Source: Astropecten irregularis
Lineage: Eukaryota > Echinodermata > Asteroidea > Paxillosida > Astropectinidae
Direction of reading: 5' to 3'
Assembly (NCBI GenBank): GCA_963971285.1
Contig: OZ020252.1
Location: 15,785,662-15,849,661, forward strand
Length of the DNA stretch: 64,000 nucleotides
Numbering within the stretch: position 1 is the first letter of the stretch; each line of letters begins with the position of its first letter. The notes beneath the pieces were generated by a model. It searched no databases and was not told the DNA's origin. It worked only from the letters and a program-made list of their open reading frames with translations. Positions 43,315 to 53,311 of the stretch are shown in pieces. Position numbers and translations under genes: made by a program.

Positions 43315-43430
43315 ATAAGACTTGAAGCTATGCATGGTGGAAGTACTAAGAAGGTTGGTTTGCAGTGACACCATGCAATCTCTTCTGTGAGAGTGTGTGG
43401 TTCTGAGAAGAACCGTTGGTATTATCTCAA
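43315..43430. repeat. Hairpin repeat family D fragment
   Basis: AAGCTATGCATGGTGGAAGT, GACACCATGCAATCTCTTC and GTGTGGTTCTGAGAAGAACC. Confidence 0.68.
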
Positions 43431-43455
43431 CGTTCCGATCCGAACAGTGTGCTCT

Positions 43456-43742
43456 GCAGGCACAGTTCTAGAGCCAATATTTTGGGGGGGCTAGAAGACC
43501 CAATATTTTGGGTTCTTCTTACACTCGCTTCTGCTATGTCTTATTAGGGGTTGAAAAACATGCACACATAGCCCACACAATGCGTTTTTTTTATGTAATT
43601 GCCGCTTAATATCTGAACAAATCCAGTATTTAGAAGAGTTTCTTTTTTTCAATTGCATTTTTTTTGGGGGGGGGGGGGGGGGTTGCTAGACCAAATTTTT
43701 TGGGTGGCTACAGACCCCCCCCCCCCCGTAGAACCGTGCCTG
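43456..43742. repeat. hAT-like element family H, copy 1
   Basis: Inverted ends CAGGCACGGTTCTA and TAGAACCGTGCCTG. Inside are GGGGGGCTAGAAGACCCAAT and a G run of 18 followed by a C run. The target duplication is not clear here. Confidence 0.7.
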
Positions 43743-43749
43743 TGGGTAC

Positions 43750-43860
43750 CTATGTATTTTCCCCAAAATTGAGAGCCAAGGATGATGTTCGGTATAGCCA
43801 AATGTTCAGTATAGCAGTGTTCATTATACTGTAGCGGCGTTCCACTGTAAGTTTAAATGT
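43750..43860. repeat. Family I element fragment
   Basis: GCCAAGGATGATGTTCGGTA to GTAGCGGCGTTCCACTG. It matches the complement of the DNA around 55855-56235, where another family H copy sits inside it. Confidence 0.6.
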
Positions 43861-43973
43861 TTTCGTGTTTGGGCAAAGAACAATTAAACCTTTATAGTGT
43901 AGTTATCACAATGTGAATTTCCAAAGAAACAAATGAATAAATGAAAAGTACACCCCTGTTTTTCGTCAAATAC

Positions 43974-44105
43974 CTTCGCATATGGTTCCATCTCCGGCTA
44001 TGTCAATGTAGCCTGTGTTACAGCTACATTCATAGCCGCCCTGGGTGTTGCTACATGTGGCGTCCTCAGCACAGTTATCACTTTGAAGATTGCATTCGTC
44101 AATAT
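43974..44105 (-). CDS. MUC4-like: MUC4-like exon: calcium-binding EGF domain 2
   Basis: A 132-nt exon (phase 1-1): DIDECNLQSDNCAEDATC, then GGYECSCNTGYIDIAGDG and CEG. Confidence 0.92.
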
Positions 44106-44329
44106 CTACATGACAACAAATGATACAATAATACAATCAGTCACAAGCTGTTCAAACAGCGATTTCAATTCGCTAAAACCACTGTTTCATCCCGATCAGT
44201 TTTGTGTCTGAACACTCTGAAACGGTTTTATATCTATTTAAAACCGATTTTATCTGCCACTGAAAGCCTGAAGTTAAGACTGATCAGGAGGAGGGTTTCC
44301 GAGCAGTAAATATCACAAGAAAATTTGGT

Positions 44330-44570
44330 TGGTAATCCTGTTCGATCGAGGGAGACTCATGCTTGAGAAAATTGTGTGCTTAAGCAGCTTCATCAAATTG
44401 GAGACTTTTGGAGAGTCGGTCTTGAGTCAACAGCGCACGCGCAAACCATGCTTGCGCACTTGTTAGCATGCGCGCGTTGTATTGCGCGTGCGCGTGCGTG
44501 CGCGTACGCTGTTGACTTGAAGACCGGTTCTCCAAAGTCTCCCATTGGCACCTGCACCAAGACTTGAGTC
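44330..44570. repeat. Repeat with CGCGCG tract between inverted ends
   Basis: CAAATTGGAGACTTTTGGAG and TCTCCAAAGTCTCCCATTGG flank GCGCACGCGC-type alternating purine-pyrimidine DNA (44438-44512), able to form Z-DNA or cruciform. The left part resembles family E (TGCTTAAGCAGCTTCAT). Confidence 0.55.
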
Positions 44571-45087
44571 CTATTTAAGTCACATTTTCCATGACTTAGA
44601 CCCAGACTTGAGTCCCACTTAAAAGTCAGCTCAAACTCAAACTCAAGCTCAAGACTCAAGATTGCTAGAGTTCGGGTGAAAAACTCTCTATATTTCCAAT
44701 TCCTCAGATTCTGATTTGGACTCAATGCTCGGTGACCACAGTACAATTCTGCTAATTAATCAGCGCCGCTCAATTAGCCAATATTGGCTCTCAGATTTCC
44801 AAAGTTGCCCGAGGAAACAAATCGCCAGAACATCATTCCTCCACAACGTGCTGAGTTTCACGTGCTCCAGCCTGCGCCGTTCCGCTCCACCTCCACCATT
44901 CCCCGTCAAGTTGTTTTTGGGCGGCCCCGTTTCCGTCTTCCTTCAGGTGTCCAGCCAAGGGCCACAGCACAGTCATCGCTCCTGTCCTTTCTCAAGACAT
45001 GACCAATCCAATGTCTTGAGAAAGGACAGGACAAGAATGTTCGAAATTACCCCCCAAATTCCGTAACAACTGAAAATGTTGGCATAC

Positions 45088-45234
45088 CTATGCACTGTTT
45101 GCCGTCAATGTGCAATGTGAAACCCGCATTGCAGCTGCAGTTGTAGCTCTGGAGGATGTTGGTGCAGATTTGATCGCATCCAAGTCCACCACTACTGGCA
45201 GGCTGATCACTGTACAACATGCACTCATCAATAT
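45088..45234 (-). CDS. MUC4-like: MUC4-like exon: calcium-binding EGF domain 1 of the run
   Basis: A 147-nt exon (phase 1-1): DIDECMLYSDQPASSGG, CDQICTNILQSYNCSCNAGF and DGKQCIG. It opens the run of 14 EGF domains after the MUC4-type core. Confidence 0.92.
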   Translation of the reverse strand: MLMSACCTVISLPVVVDLDAIKSAPTSSRATTAAAMRVSHCTLTANSA

Positions 45235-45261
45235 CTGCACCAAAATAAATTGACAAATGCC

Positions 45262-45600
45262 TTATTAAAGGTAGTATCACACTTACCGAAACAGAAATCT
45301 CCACAGATTTACCTGTAACTTTACAGGGTATAAAGATGGCGATAGTATAGAAACATAACATTAAATTTTTTTTCTGCCTGAAGTGCTGTTTTTTTTATGA
45401 AGAAAAGAGAAAAACCAATGACCAAAAACAATTTTGATCTTTAATAGACACAAAAATAACGGTGAACAGATTTTAAAAATATCGTGGGCATTTTTCACTG
45501 TTTTCTGAAAAGTGGGCACTGTATGGGACTGGAAATTTCACAGATGACTGTTACTCTATCTTTCTTGATATTTTTTATGTTTTTTGACAAAAACCATTGA
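45262..45600. repeat. TTAA repeat family A copy
   Basis: Left end TTAAAGGTAGTATCACAC, body with CAGATTTACCTGTAACTTTAC and GTATGGGACTGGAAATTTC. The right terminus is lost. Confidence 0.7.
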
Positions 45601-45604
45601 TTGT

Positions 45605-45875
45605 TGGAAACAGTAGAAAACAGCAAAAAATGCTGTATTATCCAGAAAGAGTAAAACCAAACATCAACAACATTTTTGATCTTGGCAAGATCAAAAAACA
45701 TTCTTCATGTTTTATAAGAAAAATTGAGTAGGGTTGTCGTTATTTTCTTGGGACTCAGATGTCTGATTGAGCTCAAATTTTCACAGGCTTATCATTTCAT
45801 GTACATGCTGGATTAGACAAAGTGTGAGTGCTGTTCTGTGACCTTTACCAACGTTGTACACGCCCTTTAAAAAAG
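45605..45875. repeat. TTAA repeat variant B, right half
   Basis: ATGTTTTATAAGAAAAATTG, GAGCTCAAATTTTCACAGGC and the end CCTTTACCAACGTTGTAC. Confidence 0.65.
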
Positions 45876-46004
45876 TGACAAAGTAGCTTTGGTAAAGAGT
45901 TTTGTTTCTCAATTTCGTTGATAGAAAATATGTGGAATGAGACATTGGATTTTGGTCTTTAATGAAATTAAACAAAAAAAGAAGCAAAGGCTTGATCAAC
46001 ATAC

Positions 46005-46185
46005 CCAGGCATGTCTTGCCGTCACCTTCCAATCCATCTGGGCACGGCCCACAGGTGCTATCAAAAGATGGTGGATCCTGGTCTGTGCAGACCACTCCAA
46101 TGAAACAGGGGTTATCAGCACAGGCATCAAAATTCACCTCACAAAATTCACCGGACCAACCCGGCAGACAATCACATAATACGAC
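46005..46185 (-). CDS. MUC4-like: MUC4-like exon: post-VWD EGF-like cysteine core
   Basis: A 181-nt exon (phase 0-1): VVLCDCLPGWSGEFCEVNFD, ACADNPCFIGVVCTDQ and CGPCPDGLEGDGKTCLG. It matches human MUC4 CKCDGGTFGRYCEGSEDAC, EEPCFPSVHC and CEACPPNLTGDGRHC cysteine for cysteine, the best single proof of MUC4 kinship. Confidence 0.92.
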
Positions 46186-46212
46186 CTGGAAACAAAAACA
46201 ATACCATGTCAC

Positions 46213-46405
46213 CAGTGGCGTCGCCAAGGGGGGGCCAGGGGGGGCACGTGCCCCCCCTGGAAAACCTCCTGCCCCCCCTCGTGCCCCCCCATTTGAAATT
46301 TGGGTTGGTGAAAAAAATATATAATATATAAAAAGTTTGCCCCCCCAACAATTGCTAGTGCCCCCCTTGTGCCCCCCCAGACTCAAAAGTCTGGTGACGC
46401 CACTG
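46213..46405. repeat. hAT-like element family J with exact 8-bp duplication
   Basis: 193 bp, inverted ends CAGTGGCGTCGCCA and TGGTGACGCCACTG. CATGTCAC flanks both sides (46205-46212 and 46406-46413). The interior is rich in CCCCCC and GGGGGG. Confidence 0.87.
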
Positions 46406-46449
46406 CATGTCACAGACAATGAATGCTAATGTTCTAGTTTGAATATTAC

Positions 46450-46755
46450 CGGTGTTCGCACTTGGACTTTTGACTCAGGTCAATCAGCCGTGCACGAGCG
46501 GAAGAATTACCGAGCTGTCAATACTAGGCTCATGAGGGTACCCGACTCGCACTGTCCACACTGGACTTTTCGTCTCAGGTAAAGTGTCTCATGAATTCTT
46601 CCTGGGCAGAAGTTGGCCTGTAGAAATACCCGCGGGGGTCGGGAAAGTACCGGTAACTGAGAGAAAGACTTCCTGAGACATCTGCACTGGACTTAAAATG
46701 GATAAAGTACCCAGCGTCTCGGTAAATTTGCCCCAACAAAAGTCCAAGGCAGACA
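46450..46755. repeat. Inverted-repeat element family K
   Basis: GCACTTGGACTTTTGACTCA on the left, CAAAAGTCCAAGGC on the right, with further CACTGGACTTTTCG and GCACTGGACTTAAAATGG inside. Confidence 0.6.
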
Positions 46756-46794
46756 GGGCTTTATTAGATTAATTAGGGCTATACTACTACTCAC

Positions 46795-46973
46795 CCCAAA
46801 GCGGTCCGCAACAATATCAGTGCCTGTTGCATACTGGTCATACAGGCACGTGCCACTATTCATGCAGTCACAGAGCTTTACCACTGGTTCCAACGTTGCA
46901 TTGGAGTAACCGTCTGTTGCTAAGATACTGAGTGCGACCTTTGATTTGTCCACTGGTGTCCAGCTCAATAGAC
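46795..46973 (-). CDS. MUC4-like: MUC4-like exon: MUC4-type core
   Basis: A 179-nt exon (phase 1-0): LLSWTPVDKSKVALSILATD, LEPVVKLCDCMNSGTCLYDQ and TDIVADRFG. Human MUC4 has LLWTPKSLEPFTLEILA and VVCHCNAESQCLYNQT at the same point. Confidence 0.9.
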
Positions 46974-46984
46974 CTGAAAGAGAA

Positions 46985-47118
46985 AGAGTTGAGATGGTTT
47001 CAGCAATGTAAATTATGGCCTGATGAACAGGGATAATAATGAATTTGCGCCATGAGCGTCATTGCTTGCCGGATACCGGCGCATTATAAGTGTCTATTAT
47101 TATTATTATTATTAAAGA
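46985..47118 (+). repeat. tRNA-derived repeat family S2, 3' end
   Basis: GGATAATAATGAATTTGCGCC then GGCGCATTATAAGTGTC and (TTA)n. This is only the tail of the family. Confidence 0.6.
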
Positions 47119-47319
47119 ATTGCATCATGCGATACATTCTGGTTGACATAATGAGTCTGAAACGGAGTCAATTCTTACAGTCTGCACATGCCTGTTCTTC
47201 TCAGTTTTTGTTTTTCAATCTTAGGAATCATTAAGACATTTAAATTCCTTCAATTTACTCGAAAAGCAAGTTCCTTGAATTTGGTATGTTTCAGCAACTA
47301 TAAGACTAAATCTAAATAA

Positions 47320-47605
47320 GACTTAAAGCTATGCATGGTGGAAGTAGTAAAATAAAGGTATGTTTGTGGTGACACCATGAAATCTCAGATTTAATTATGT
47401 GAGAATGTGTGGTTCTGAGAAGAATCGGTGGTTTATCTCTCCAAGGTCTGAAAAGTGTGGTATGTTCGCCTTCTGTCACCCTCCAGAAGATGAACAGAGC
47501 ACACTGTTCGAAACGTTGAGAGGTTATTAAAACTATCGGTTCTTCTCAGAACCACACATGCACACAAGAGAGATTACATTGCGTCATCGCAAACCTACCT
47601 TATTT
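47320..47605. repeat. Hairpin repeat family D, long copy
   Basis: AAGCTATGCATGGTGGAAGT and GTGTGGTTCTGAGAAGAATC on the left, GGTTCTTCTCAGAACCACAC on the right, then CGCAAACCTACCTTATTTTA. Confidence 0.75.
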
Positions 47606-47778
47606 TATGACTAATTTTTAATACTATTATTGCTGAGTGTGGACATTTGAAGCATGAAAACTTGGGAGTTAGATTTGAGTTGTGGTAATTTCCTTGCCTT
47701 CGGCTTGAAGGGCTCAATGTAGAGTCCCAAGTCTGCAGCATGAGGCCGCTATGTGGACTGGGTTCCTGCCTGGAGCCA

Positions 47779-48022
47779 TTTTCATAGAGCTGCTTGTAAG
47801 CACCAAAATTTGCTTAAGCACCAAAAACCTTGATAAATAAAATCAGTGTGCCAGCCAAAACCCCTAGTGAATGTTGTGCTCAGCAAACAATGGCCAAATA
47901 CAAGTGAAAAGCAGAAAACATCACATGAAAATTTTGTTGGTACCGGTAATCCTATTTGATCAAGGAAGATTTTTAATTCTTAAGCAAATTTTGTGCTTAA
48001 GCAGCTATATGAAATTGGGCCC
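47779..48022. repeat. Family E-related palindromic element
   Basis: TTTTCATAGAGCTGCTTGTA at the left and TTAAGCAGCTATATGAAATT with GGGCCC at the right. Confidence 0.68.
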
Positions 48023-48168
48023 TGGTCTTGTGCATTTTTCCCAAATACATTCTTTGAGGTTTTCCTTCCACATCTAAAAACGGACCTTTCATCCCTAAAG
48101 CTTAGCTCTGCAAATATTCTTGGGTCAAGAAGTGTTCCCACGTGGGCCTATAGTTGTATTATACTGAC

Positions 48169-48321
48169 CTTGCTGTGTAACGGAGGCACCAGGCACTGAC
48201 TGTAGCAGCATGTAAGTAATACTATCTCCATCAGGATCAACAGCTTCAACTTGCAGTGTGAATTCATCCCCTACTTTGACCTCAATGCTCTCAACATCGG
48301 TTATATTCGGTGGGAAATTGG
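48169..48321 (-). CDS. MUC4-like: MUC4-like exon: Ig/cadherin-like segment of the core
   Basis: A 153-nt exon (phase 1-1): NFPPNITDVESIEVKVGDEF, TLQVEAVDPDGDSITYMLL and SVPGASVTQQ. The DPDGDSITY block is the Ig-like or cadherin-like fold motif that follows VWD in MUC4 and related proteins (YPPSINGGRVIEAYKGQTT in MUC4). Confidence 0.9.
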
Positions 48322-48511
48322 CTATAAAAGTAGACAACAATTCCATCATGTTAACGGCTATATTAACAACAACTGTGTAGGCCTATGCTGATGGGTTACC
48401 GGTATAATAAGCAATGGATGAGAGTTTTCATTAGTTATAGCTTTATGAGTTGTATTTTTTTAATATTGAGTTTGTTACATTTTAAATTGTCAAAAGAAAT
48501 CTTGCTCTCAC

Positions 48512-48772
48512 TTGCTGCCTTTTCATTTGCTGCATTCATCATGTTGAGCGTCATAGTAGCCTGCCCAATTGTTTCATCGTTTGTCGCCAGAGTATCAAAC
48601 AGACACATTTTGCTGTCTCCACAAGTAGCTCTCGCTTTGTCAAGCTTGGCCGTGTCAGCATTTGCAATGAGGTCTTCCACGAACTGTGGCTTGAAGGTCA
48701 GGTCATTTGAAGTAGTCCAACTCTCACCAGATCCGGTGTAGTAAAAGAGGGAATTTTCTTCAGTGATACGCC
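48512..48772 (-). CDS. MUC4-like: MUC4-like exon: VWD C-terminal extension
   Basis: A 261-nt exon (phase 1-1): RITEENSLFYYTGSGESW, FKPQFVEDL, KARATCGDSKMCLFDTLATN. CGDSKMCLFDTLA aligns with CDGDSSCIYDTLA of human MUC4. It continues the VWD-associated region. Confidence 0.92.
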
Positions 48773-48914
48773 CTGGGAAATTGTTCAAAGGTCAAGACTT
48801 TCAGTGCTTAATCAGTTAGGAAAGAATTTCAAGGCTAACCTTAATTTTTTTTTTGGTGTGGAAACTCCCGAGTCAAGGAAAAAAAACGACTGGATGTCTG
48901 TTCGAGAGACTTAC

Positions 48915-49031
48915 ATGTTTCACCAAAGTCGTAGAAGTCTTTCTCCAGCATTTGACCATCTGTGCCAGTGGCAGGTTGTAAAGTGCCGTCACGTTTCAGG
49001 GCGTCATTGCTCTTGTCTCCGTCCCACACAC
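48915..49031 (-). CDS. MUC4-like: MUC4-like exon: VWD domain end
   Basis: A 117-nt exon (phase 1-1): VWDGDKSNDALKRDGT, then QMLEKDFYDFGETW when joined. It matches MUC4 GVWNNNPEDDFRMPNGS and MLFHFGMTW. Confidence 0.9.
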
Positions 49032-49192
49032 CTGATCATGAGAGGAAGTCACATTCATCAAATGTAATAACAAGCGCTACTCTGAATTGAAGGAAATGTC
49101 TGTGAGATTCTAAAATCAAGTCCAAACTGGTTTACTAACATGAACAAATGCAGCCAGGCAGTCTTGGTTTAAAGTCATAATCTTGAGGAGAG

Positions 49193-49535
49193 AGCACTAA
49201 TGGTCTGGCGTGTTGAACTCAAAGTTTTGTGGTCAATCTACAGATTGTGGGTTCGAATCCAGCCATCGGCTAGTGGTGCTTGCATCCTTGGGCAAGACAC
49301 TTTGTAACATGTTGCTTCTCTTCACCCAGGAGTAAATGGGTACCTGTGAGGGTAGTGATGGCTTTGTGGTTTGATTAGCCTTTGTGCGCTTTTAAAAGTA
49401 GCCGGGGCTGTATACTCCCCAGGGAGCTGAGATTGTTTCAGGAATGTTTATATGGGGCCCGATGACCATAATAATGGTAGGCGCCTAGGGTGGATATGTT
49501 GCGCATTATAAATGTCTATATTATTATTATATTAT
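49193..49535 (+). repeat. tRNA-derived repeat family S2, plus copy
   Basis: CTAATGGTCTGGCGTGTTG (box A region), TGTGGGTTCGAATCCAGCC (box B), CATCCTTGGGCAAGACAC, then CTTCACCCAGGAGTAAATGG, ending (TTA)n. It is the best preserved copy of the family. Confidence 0.82.
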
Positions 49536-49684
49536 TGCAAACAATACAAAATGTAGTAGGTCATGTGCTCATTGTGGTCGATGTAAATGCATACTTTCTG
49601 TGCTTTCCTTAATTAAAATCTGCCTTGTAAAACGCAGACTGACCGGAACAAGTCACCGAAAGAAAGACATTTTCCGTTTTACGA

Positions 49685-49760
49685 AGGATTTGAAGCTTTG
49701 CATGGTGGAAGTAACATGAGAAAGTAAGGCTTGCTGAGATTCCATGTATAATATCCAGTG
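49685..49760. repeat. Hairpin repeat family D fragment
   Basis: GATTTGAAGCTTTGCATGGT and AGAAAGTAAGGCTTGCTGAG. A G run of 20 lies at 49853-49872 downstream, next to GGCGGTTCTACC, a family H trace. Confidence 0.65.
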
Positions 49761-49892
49761 GCGTAGACAGGTTCTCAGACCTGGGGGAAGTTGATCCTCT
49801 AGTTGGGTCGTACTTTGGTATTATATTGTGAACATGTCAGTGGCGGTTCTACCGGGGGGGGGGGGGGGGGGGTGCTAGGGGGGCTTACTTAC

Positions 49893-50063
49893 CCATTAAT
49901 CCCTTTGTCCTACTTCGGTATCCTTGCCCAAACTGAAGGGTAATGTCACCAATGCCATTGACCACTCCAACAGTCATCCGGATATCATCAGAAGGGAAGC
50001 TAGCTACCACTTTGACGCCGTTCTCCGAGTCCTCCCAGTTCACAGTCAAAGGAAGATTCTCAC
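49893..50063 (-). CDS. MUC4-like: MUC4-like exon: VWD domain, third part
   Basis: A 171-nt exon (phase 1-1): GENLPLTVNWEDSENGVKVV, RMTVGVVNGIGDITLQFG and TKGLMG. GLMG joined to VWDGD in the next exon is the conserved GLLGVWN of VWD. Confidence 0.9.
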
Positions 50064-50154
50064 CTAGAATGAAATTATCAACATATCGTTCACTTTCACA
50101 TGTGCGATGGTACAATATTGACACAGACAAGAATGATCAGTACATTTTTTTTTT

Positions 50155-50883
50155 GAAGGTACACAATGTACTATCATACTTTGGTAGCACACCGAAAGAG
50201 AAATCTTCACAGATTTACCTTAAAGGTAGTATCATACTTTGGTTTTAATCAAAGAAATACAGATTCATGGGCAAAAATACCAAGACAGATGAACAGTCAT
50301 CTGTGAAAATTTCAGTCCGATACGGTGCCCACTTTTTGAGAAAACAGTGAAAAACAGCCACAATATTTCTTAAGTCTTTTCTCTTTTATTTTTGATCTTT
50401 TAAAAGATCAAAAAGATTTTCGGTCGTTGTTTTACTAATTTCTGGATAAATACACCATTCCAGGCGGTATGTTTCTACAACCACCATCTTCATACCCTGT
50501 AAGTTATACGTAAATCTGTGAACATTGCTGTTTTGGTTTCTTATCAAAGTATGATACTACCTTAAAACTTACAGGGTATAAAGATGGTGATGACAGAAAC
50601 ATTCCGTTAAAATTGTTCTCCCTGAAATGCTGTATTTATCTAGAAAAGAGTAATACCAATTGACCAAAAACAATTTTGATCTACAGAAGATCAAAAATCC
50701 TGCAAAAAGATTTTCAAAAATACCATGGTTTTTTTTTTTATTTTTTTTTTTTACTGTTTTCTCAAAACATGGGTACCGTATGGGACTGGGAATTTCACAG
50801 ATGGCTGTTACTGTATCTTTCTTGATATTTGTGCCAATGAAACTGCATTTCTTAGAGAAAAACAAAGTATGATACTACCTTTA
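50155..50883. repeat. TTAA repeat family A, outer copy split by another copy
   Basis: The left part ends CACAGATTTACC and the right part resumes AACTTACAGGGTATAAAGAT and runs to CAAAGTATGATACTACC. Between them sits 50220-50565. Confidence 0.75.
50220..50565. repeat. TTAA repeat family A, nested inner copy
   Basis: 346 bp, TTAA at each end, AAGGTAGTATCATACTTTGG to CAAAGTATGATACTACC. It is inserted in a sister copy. Confidence 0.82.
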
Positions 50884-50903
50884 AGAAGGAAATTGAAGCT
50901 TAC

Positions 50904-50982
50904 CTGCAGTTGTGCGCTCAACAAGTTGGTCATTCACTCTTACTACTAGGTCTGTGGCGTCGTCATTTAGTTTCACCTCGAT
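50904..50982 (-). CDS. MUC4-like: MUC4-like exon: VWD domain, second part
   Basis: A 79-nt exon (phase 0-1): IEVKLNDDATDLVVRVNDQL and VERTTA. It matches the beta-strand region after the first VWD half (VQWLLEPHDAIRVLLDNQT in MUC4). Confidence 0.88.
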
Positions 50983-51106
50983 CTAAATCAGAAATTTGTT
51001 TTAATTTGGTCATTATAAGAGAATAATGCCCTCAAGTCGACAGAATTTAACTATATGTTAGACTGTTCACTGAAATGACTTTATAACTTGCTGAAGTTTA
51101 CAAAAG

Positions 51107-51210
51107 CTTAAAGGTACAGTACAGGATTGGTAACATACCCAAACAGAAATGTTCACAGATTTATGTATAACTTTCAGTTTATGAAGATGGTGCTGTTAGA
51201 ATATAACTAA
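51107..51210. repeat. TTAA repeat variant B, left end
   Basis: TTAAAGGTACAGTACAGG then CACAGATTTATGTATAAC. The rest is missing. Confidence 0.65.
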
Positions 51211-51376
51211 ACTCCAAGTAAATTGGCATTTCAACTTTAACTCATTCAGAAAAAAATTTGTTTTTCATTCAGTTGCGGGTTTACAAGCCGCACATTTTGT
51301 AATTTAGCAGAAACATTTTTGGAGGCATAAACTGCAGCAAATATTCTGAAAATCATTCTGAAAGTCATTGAGCCAA

Positions 51377-51808
51377 TACACCGATCCATTAGGCCACGCC
51401 CACCATAGCAACGTCCAAGCAACAACGCACACGCGCACACACATAACGTGTCACGATCGGCCACACACGAAGCATCGCATACTCTCAACCACAGAAGGCA
51501 CCTATCTCTGTTGGACTTTGGTTTTGCAAAAGGCCAAAAATGTACATTTCCTCTCAGCCAGGGCATCGTGAGTCAGAAATATAATGAAAATATAAACACC
51601 GCTTGACCATGGTTCAGAATAAAACTCAGATTTGTCATAGAATTGCCTTGTACATACGAAACAAAAGTAAACTCAACGAAAAGTGTGTAGTAAAGAATAC
51701 ACAATTTAAAACATTTTGTCGGACAAAATGGCGGCAATTTGTCCGACCTTAAATAACGTGTTGTGATTGGTTAATTTGTCAGGGGGCGTGGCCTACTGGA
51801 TCGGTGTA
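51377..51808. repeat. TA-flanked inverted-repeat element, family G copy 3
   Basis: About 432 bp, TACACCGATCCATTAGGCC to GGCCTACTGGATCGGTGTA. It lies inside the VWD coding region's intron. Confidence 0.85.
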
Positions 51809-51879
51809 TTAGATACTGTACTTAATAAAGAAAATACCAGTCAAAGCTTTTGAAAAGAAGGTATGCTGTTGGTACTGAC

Positions 51880-52100
51880 CCGTGCATTGCCAACGTATTC
51901 TGCAGCAAACCCAGAATAGAAGGTGGCATCGGTAAGCTGGCCTGTATCTTTGTCGGTAGCTCGTTGTGTGCGGCCTTGTAGTTCAAATAGCCTCTGTCCA
52001 TTGTCATCTTCAATCAGTACTAGAGTGTATTCGCCTTGTCCATTGAACGTATATTCCACTCCGTCAAGTGTTTTGAAGTGAGGATCTCCAAATGACCAGG
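51880..52100 (-). CDS. MUC4-like: MUC4-like exon: VWD domain, first part
   Basis: A 221-nt exon (phase 1-0): WSFGDPHFKTLDGVEYTFNG, QGEYTLVLIED and FELQGRTQRAT. GDPHFKTLDGVEYTFNG is the VWD hallmark, identical in plan to MUC4 GDPHITTLDGVSYTFNG, and LQGRTAQ is also kept. Confidence 0.94.
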
Positions 52101-52129
52101 CTATAACCCCAAAACAGAAAAAAAAAACA

Positions 52130-52240
52130 CCGTTATTTCCAGAGGTCGCTGGTTCAAATCCTGCTCCAGTTAATTTGTCTTTGTTCACTTTTCAATGACT
52201 TAAAACTCAGTCAGTTTCCCTTGGTTATTTGATTAAAAAC
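52130..52240 (+). repeat. tRNA-like repeat family S1, 3' fragment
   Basis: GAGGTCGCTGGTTCAAATCC then CAATGACTTAAAACTCAGTC and AGTTTCCCTTGGTTATTTG. Confidence 0.62.
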
Positions 52241-52853
52241 AAAAATGGATAGCAGATCAAAAGCATGTTCGTTGTGAAATTTATCTTCATTACGCTTGGA
52301 AATGTTGAAAGTATGTACCACAAAAATGAAGACGCTGTAAATTGATTTTTATTGAATGTATCATTTGCTATTTACAAAACGTAGAGCCATGCTCAGCAAT
52401 GCTCAGTGGAGCTAAAGAACAGCATACAGTATTAACATGTGGGCCATTTTCTGCTTGTGGAAGAAAAACGTATACTCGGTGAAAACCCAGTTGTGGACTG
52501 TTAGTGATTCAAGGCATGTTCAGACGAGGGGCTGGCTTCGGGACTGGGTTGCGGTTAATTGATACCCACAGCAGGGTTTCCAGTACCCGACCACAAACTC
52601 CAAAATCACCTGAAATCATACGATATTGGTAACTCCAGGACTGGGCCGGGGCCACAGCAGGGCTAGAAGGGTTGGAAATGCATTACGTAATTCAGTCCAG
52701 GTCACTTACTTCCCATTCCCACATGTTCCACAGGCTTGTCCGTGTCTGTGGGATTGGGGCTAGGTCAGTTAATTGTGTCCAAACGATAAAAGTAGGTGGG
52801 ACTACCGGTTAGTAAAAAAAGAACCCCCGCAAGGCATGGTAGTGAGGTTAGTC

Positions 52854-53311
52854 CATAGAGCTATATTAAAATTACTAGAGCGCTGGCTCTGCGTTCTCCG
52901 CGCGTAGACGTTTTGAAGCCGTCCTGAGCGCTGTCATTTTGGATTTTTGTGCGTGTCTGTGGAACAAGAACACTTTGACTGGAATGCCTTTCGAAGAGTG
53001 TACTCTACATGCAACGCGCAAGTACGCGCGAACGGTACCGGTAGCGCGTCTTGATGACGCTTGCAATCAATGCGTGACTTACGTGCAGAGCGTGTGCGCG
53101 CACGGCCCTAAATGAAACGCGACAAAATTTCGGGCGTATTTTGCTTCGATAACGCGCCTGTATAGAACACAACGCAGGTATGCAAATGAACGTACAAAAA
53201 ACGTACACAATTTTGGGCTTTCCATAGGTTTGTGCAGAAACATGGATGCGCCCAGCAGGCATCACTTTTTACACGGAGCTAGCGCTCTAGTAATTTTAAT
53301 AAAGCTCTATG
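52854..53311. repeat. hAT-like element family L with exact 8-bp duplication
   Basis: 458 bp, ends CATAGAGCTATATTAAAATT and AATTTTAATAAAGCTCTATG. GGTTAGTC flanks both sides (52846-52853, 53312-53319). The surrounding DNA (52500-52850, 53320-53460) is itself repetitive, with GGTTAGTCCC motifs. Confidence 0.85.

Noticed and set aside
44376-44746. ORFs on both strands over the GCGC tract
   Set aside because: They follow from the alternating repeat sequence; residue content is low-complexity and there is no splice context.
46241-46300. Possible GC-rich regulatory island
   Set aside because: The C and G runs lie inside a hAT-like element with clear ends and target duplication.
49193-49270. Possible tRNA gene (GGTCTGGCGTG...GGTTCGAATCC)
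   Set aside because: It is the 5' head of a tRNA-derived repeat with a shared body and (TTA)n tail seen in several copies.
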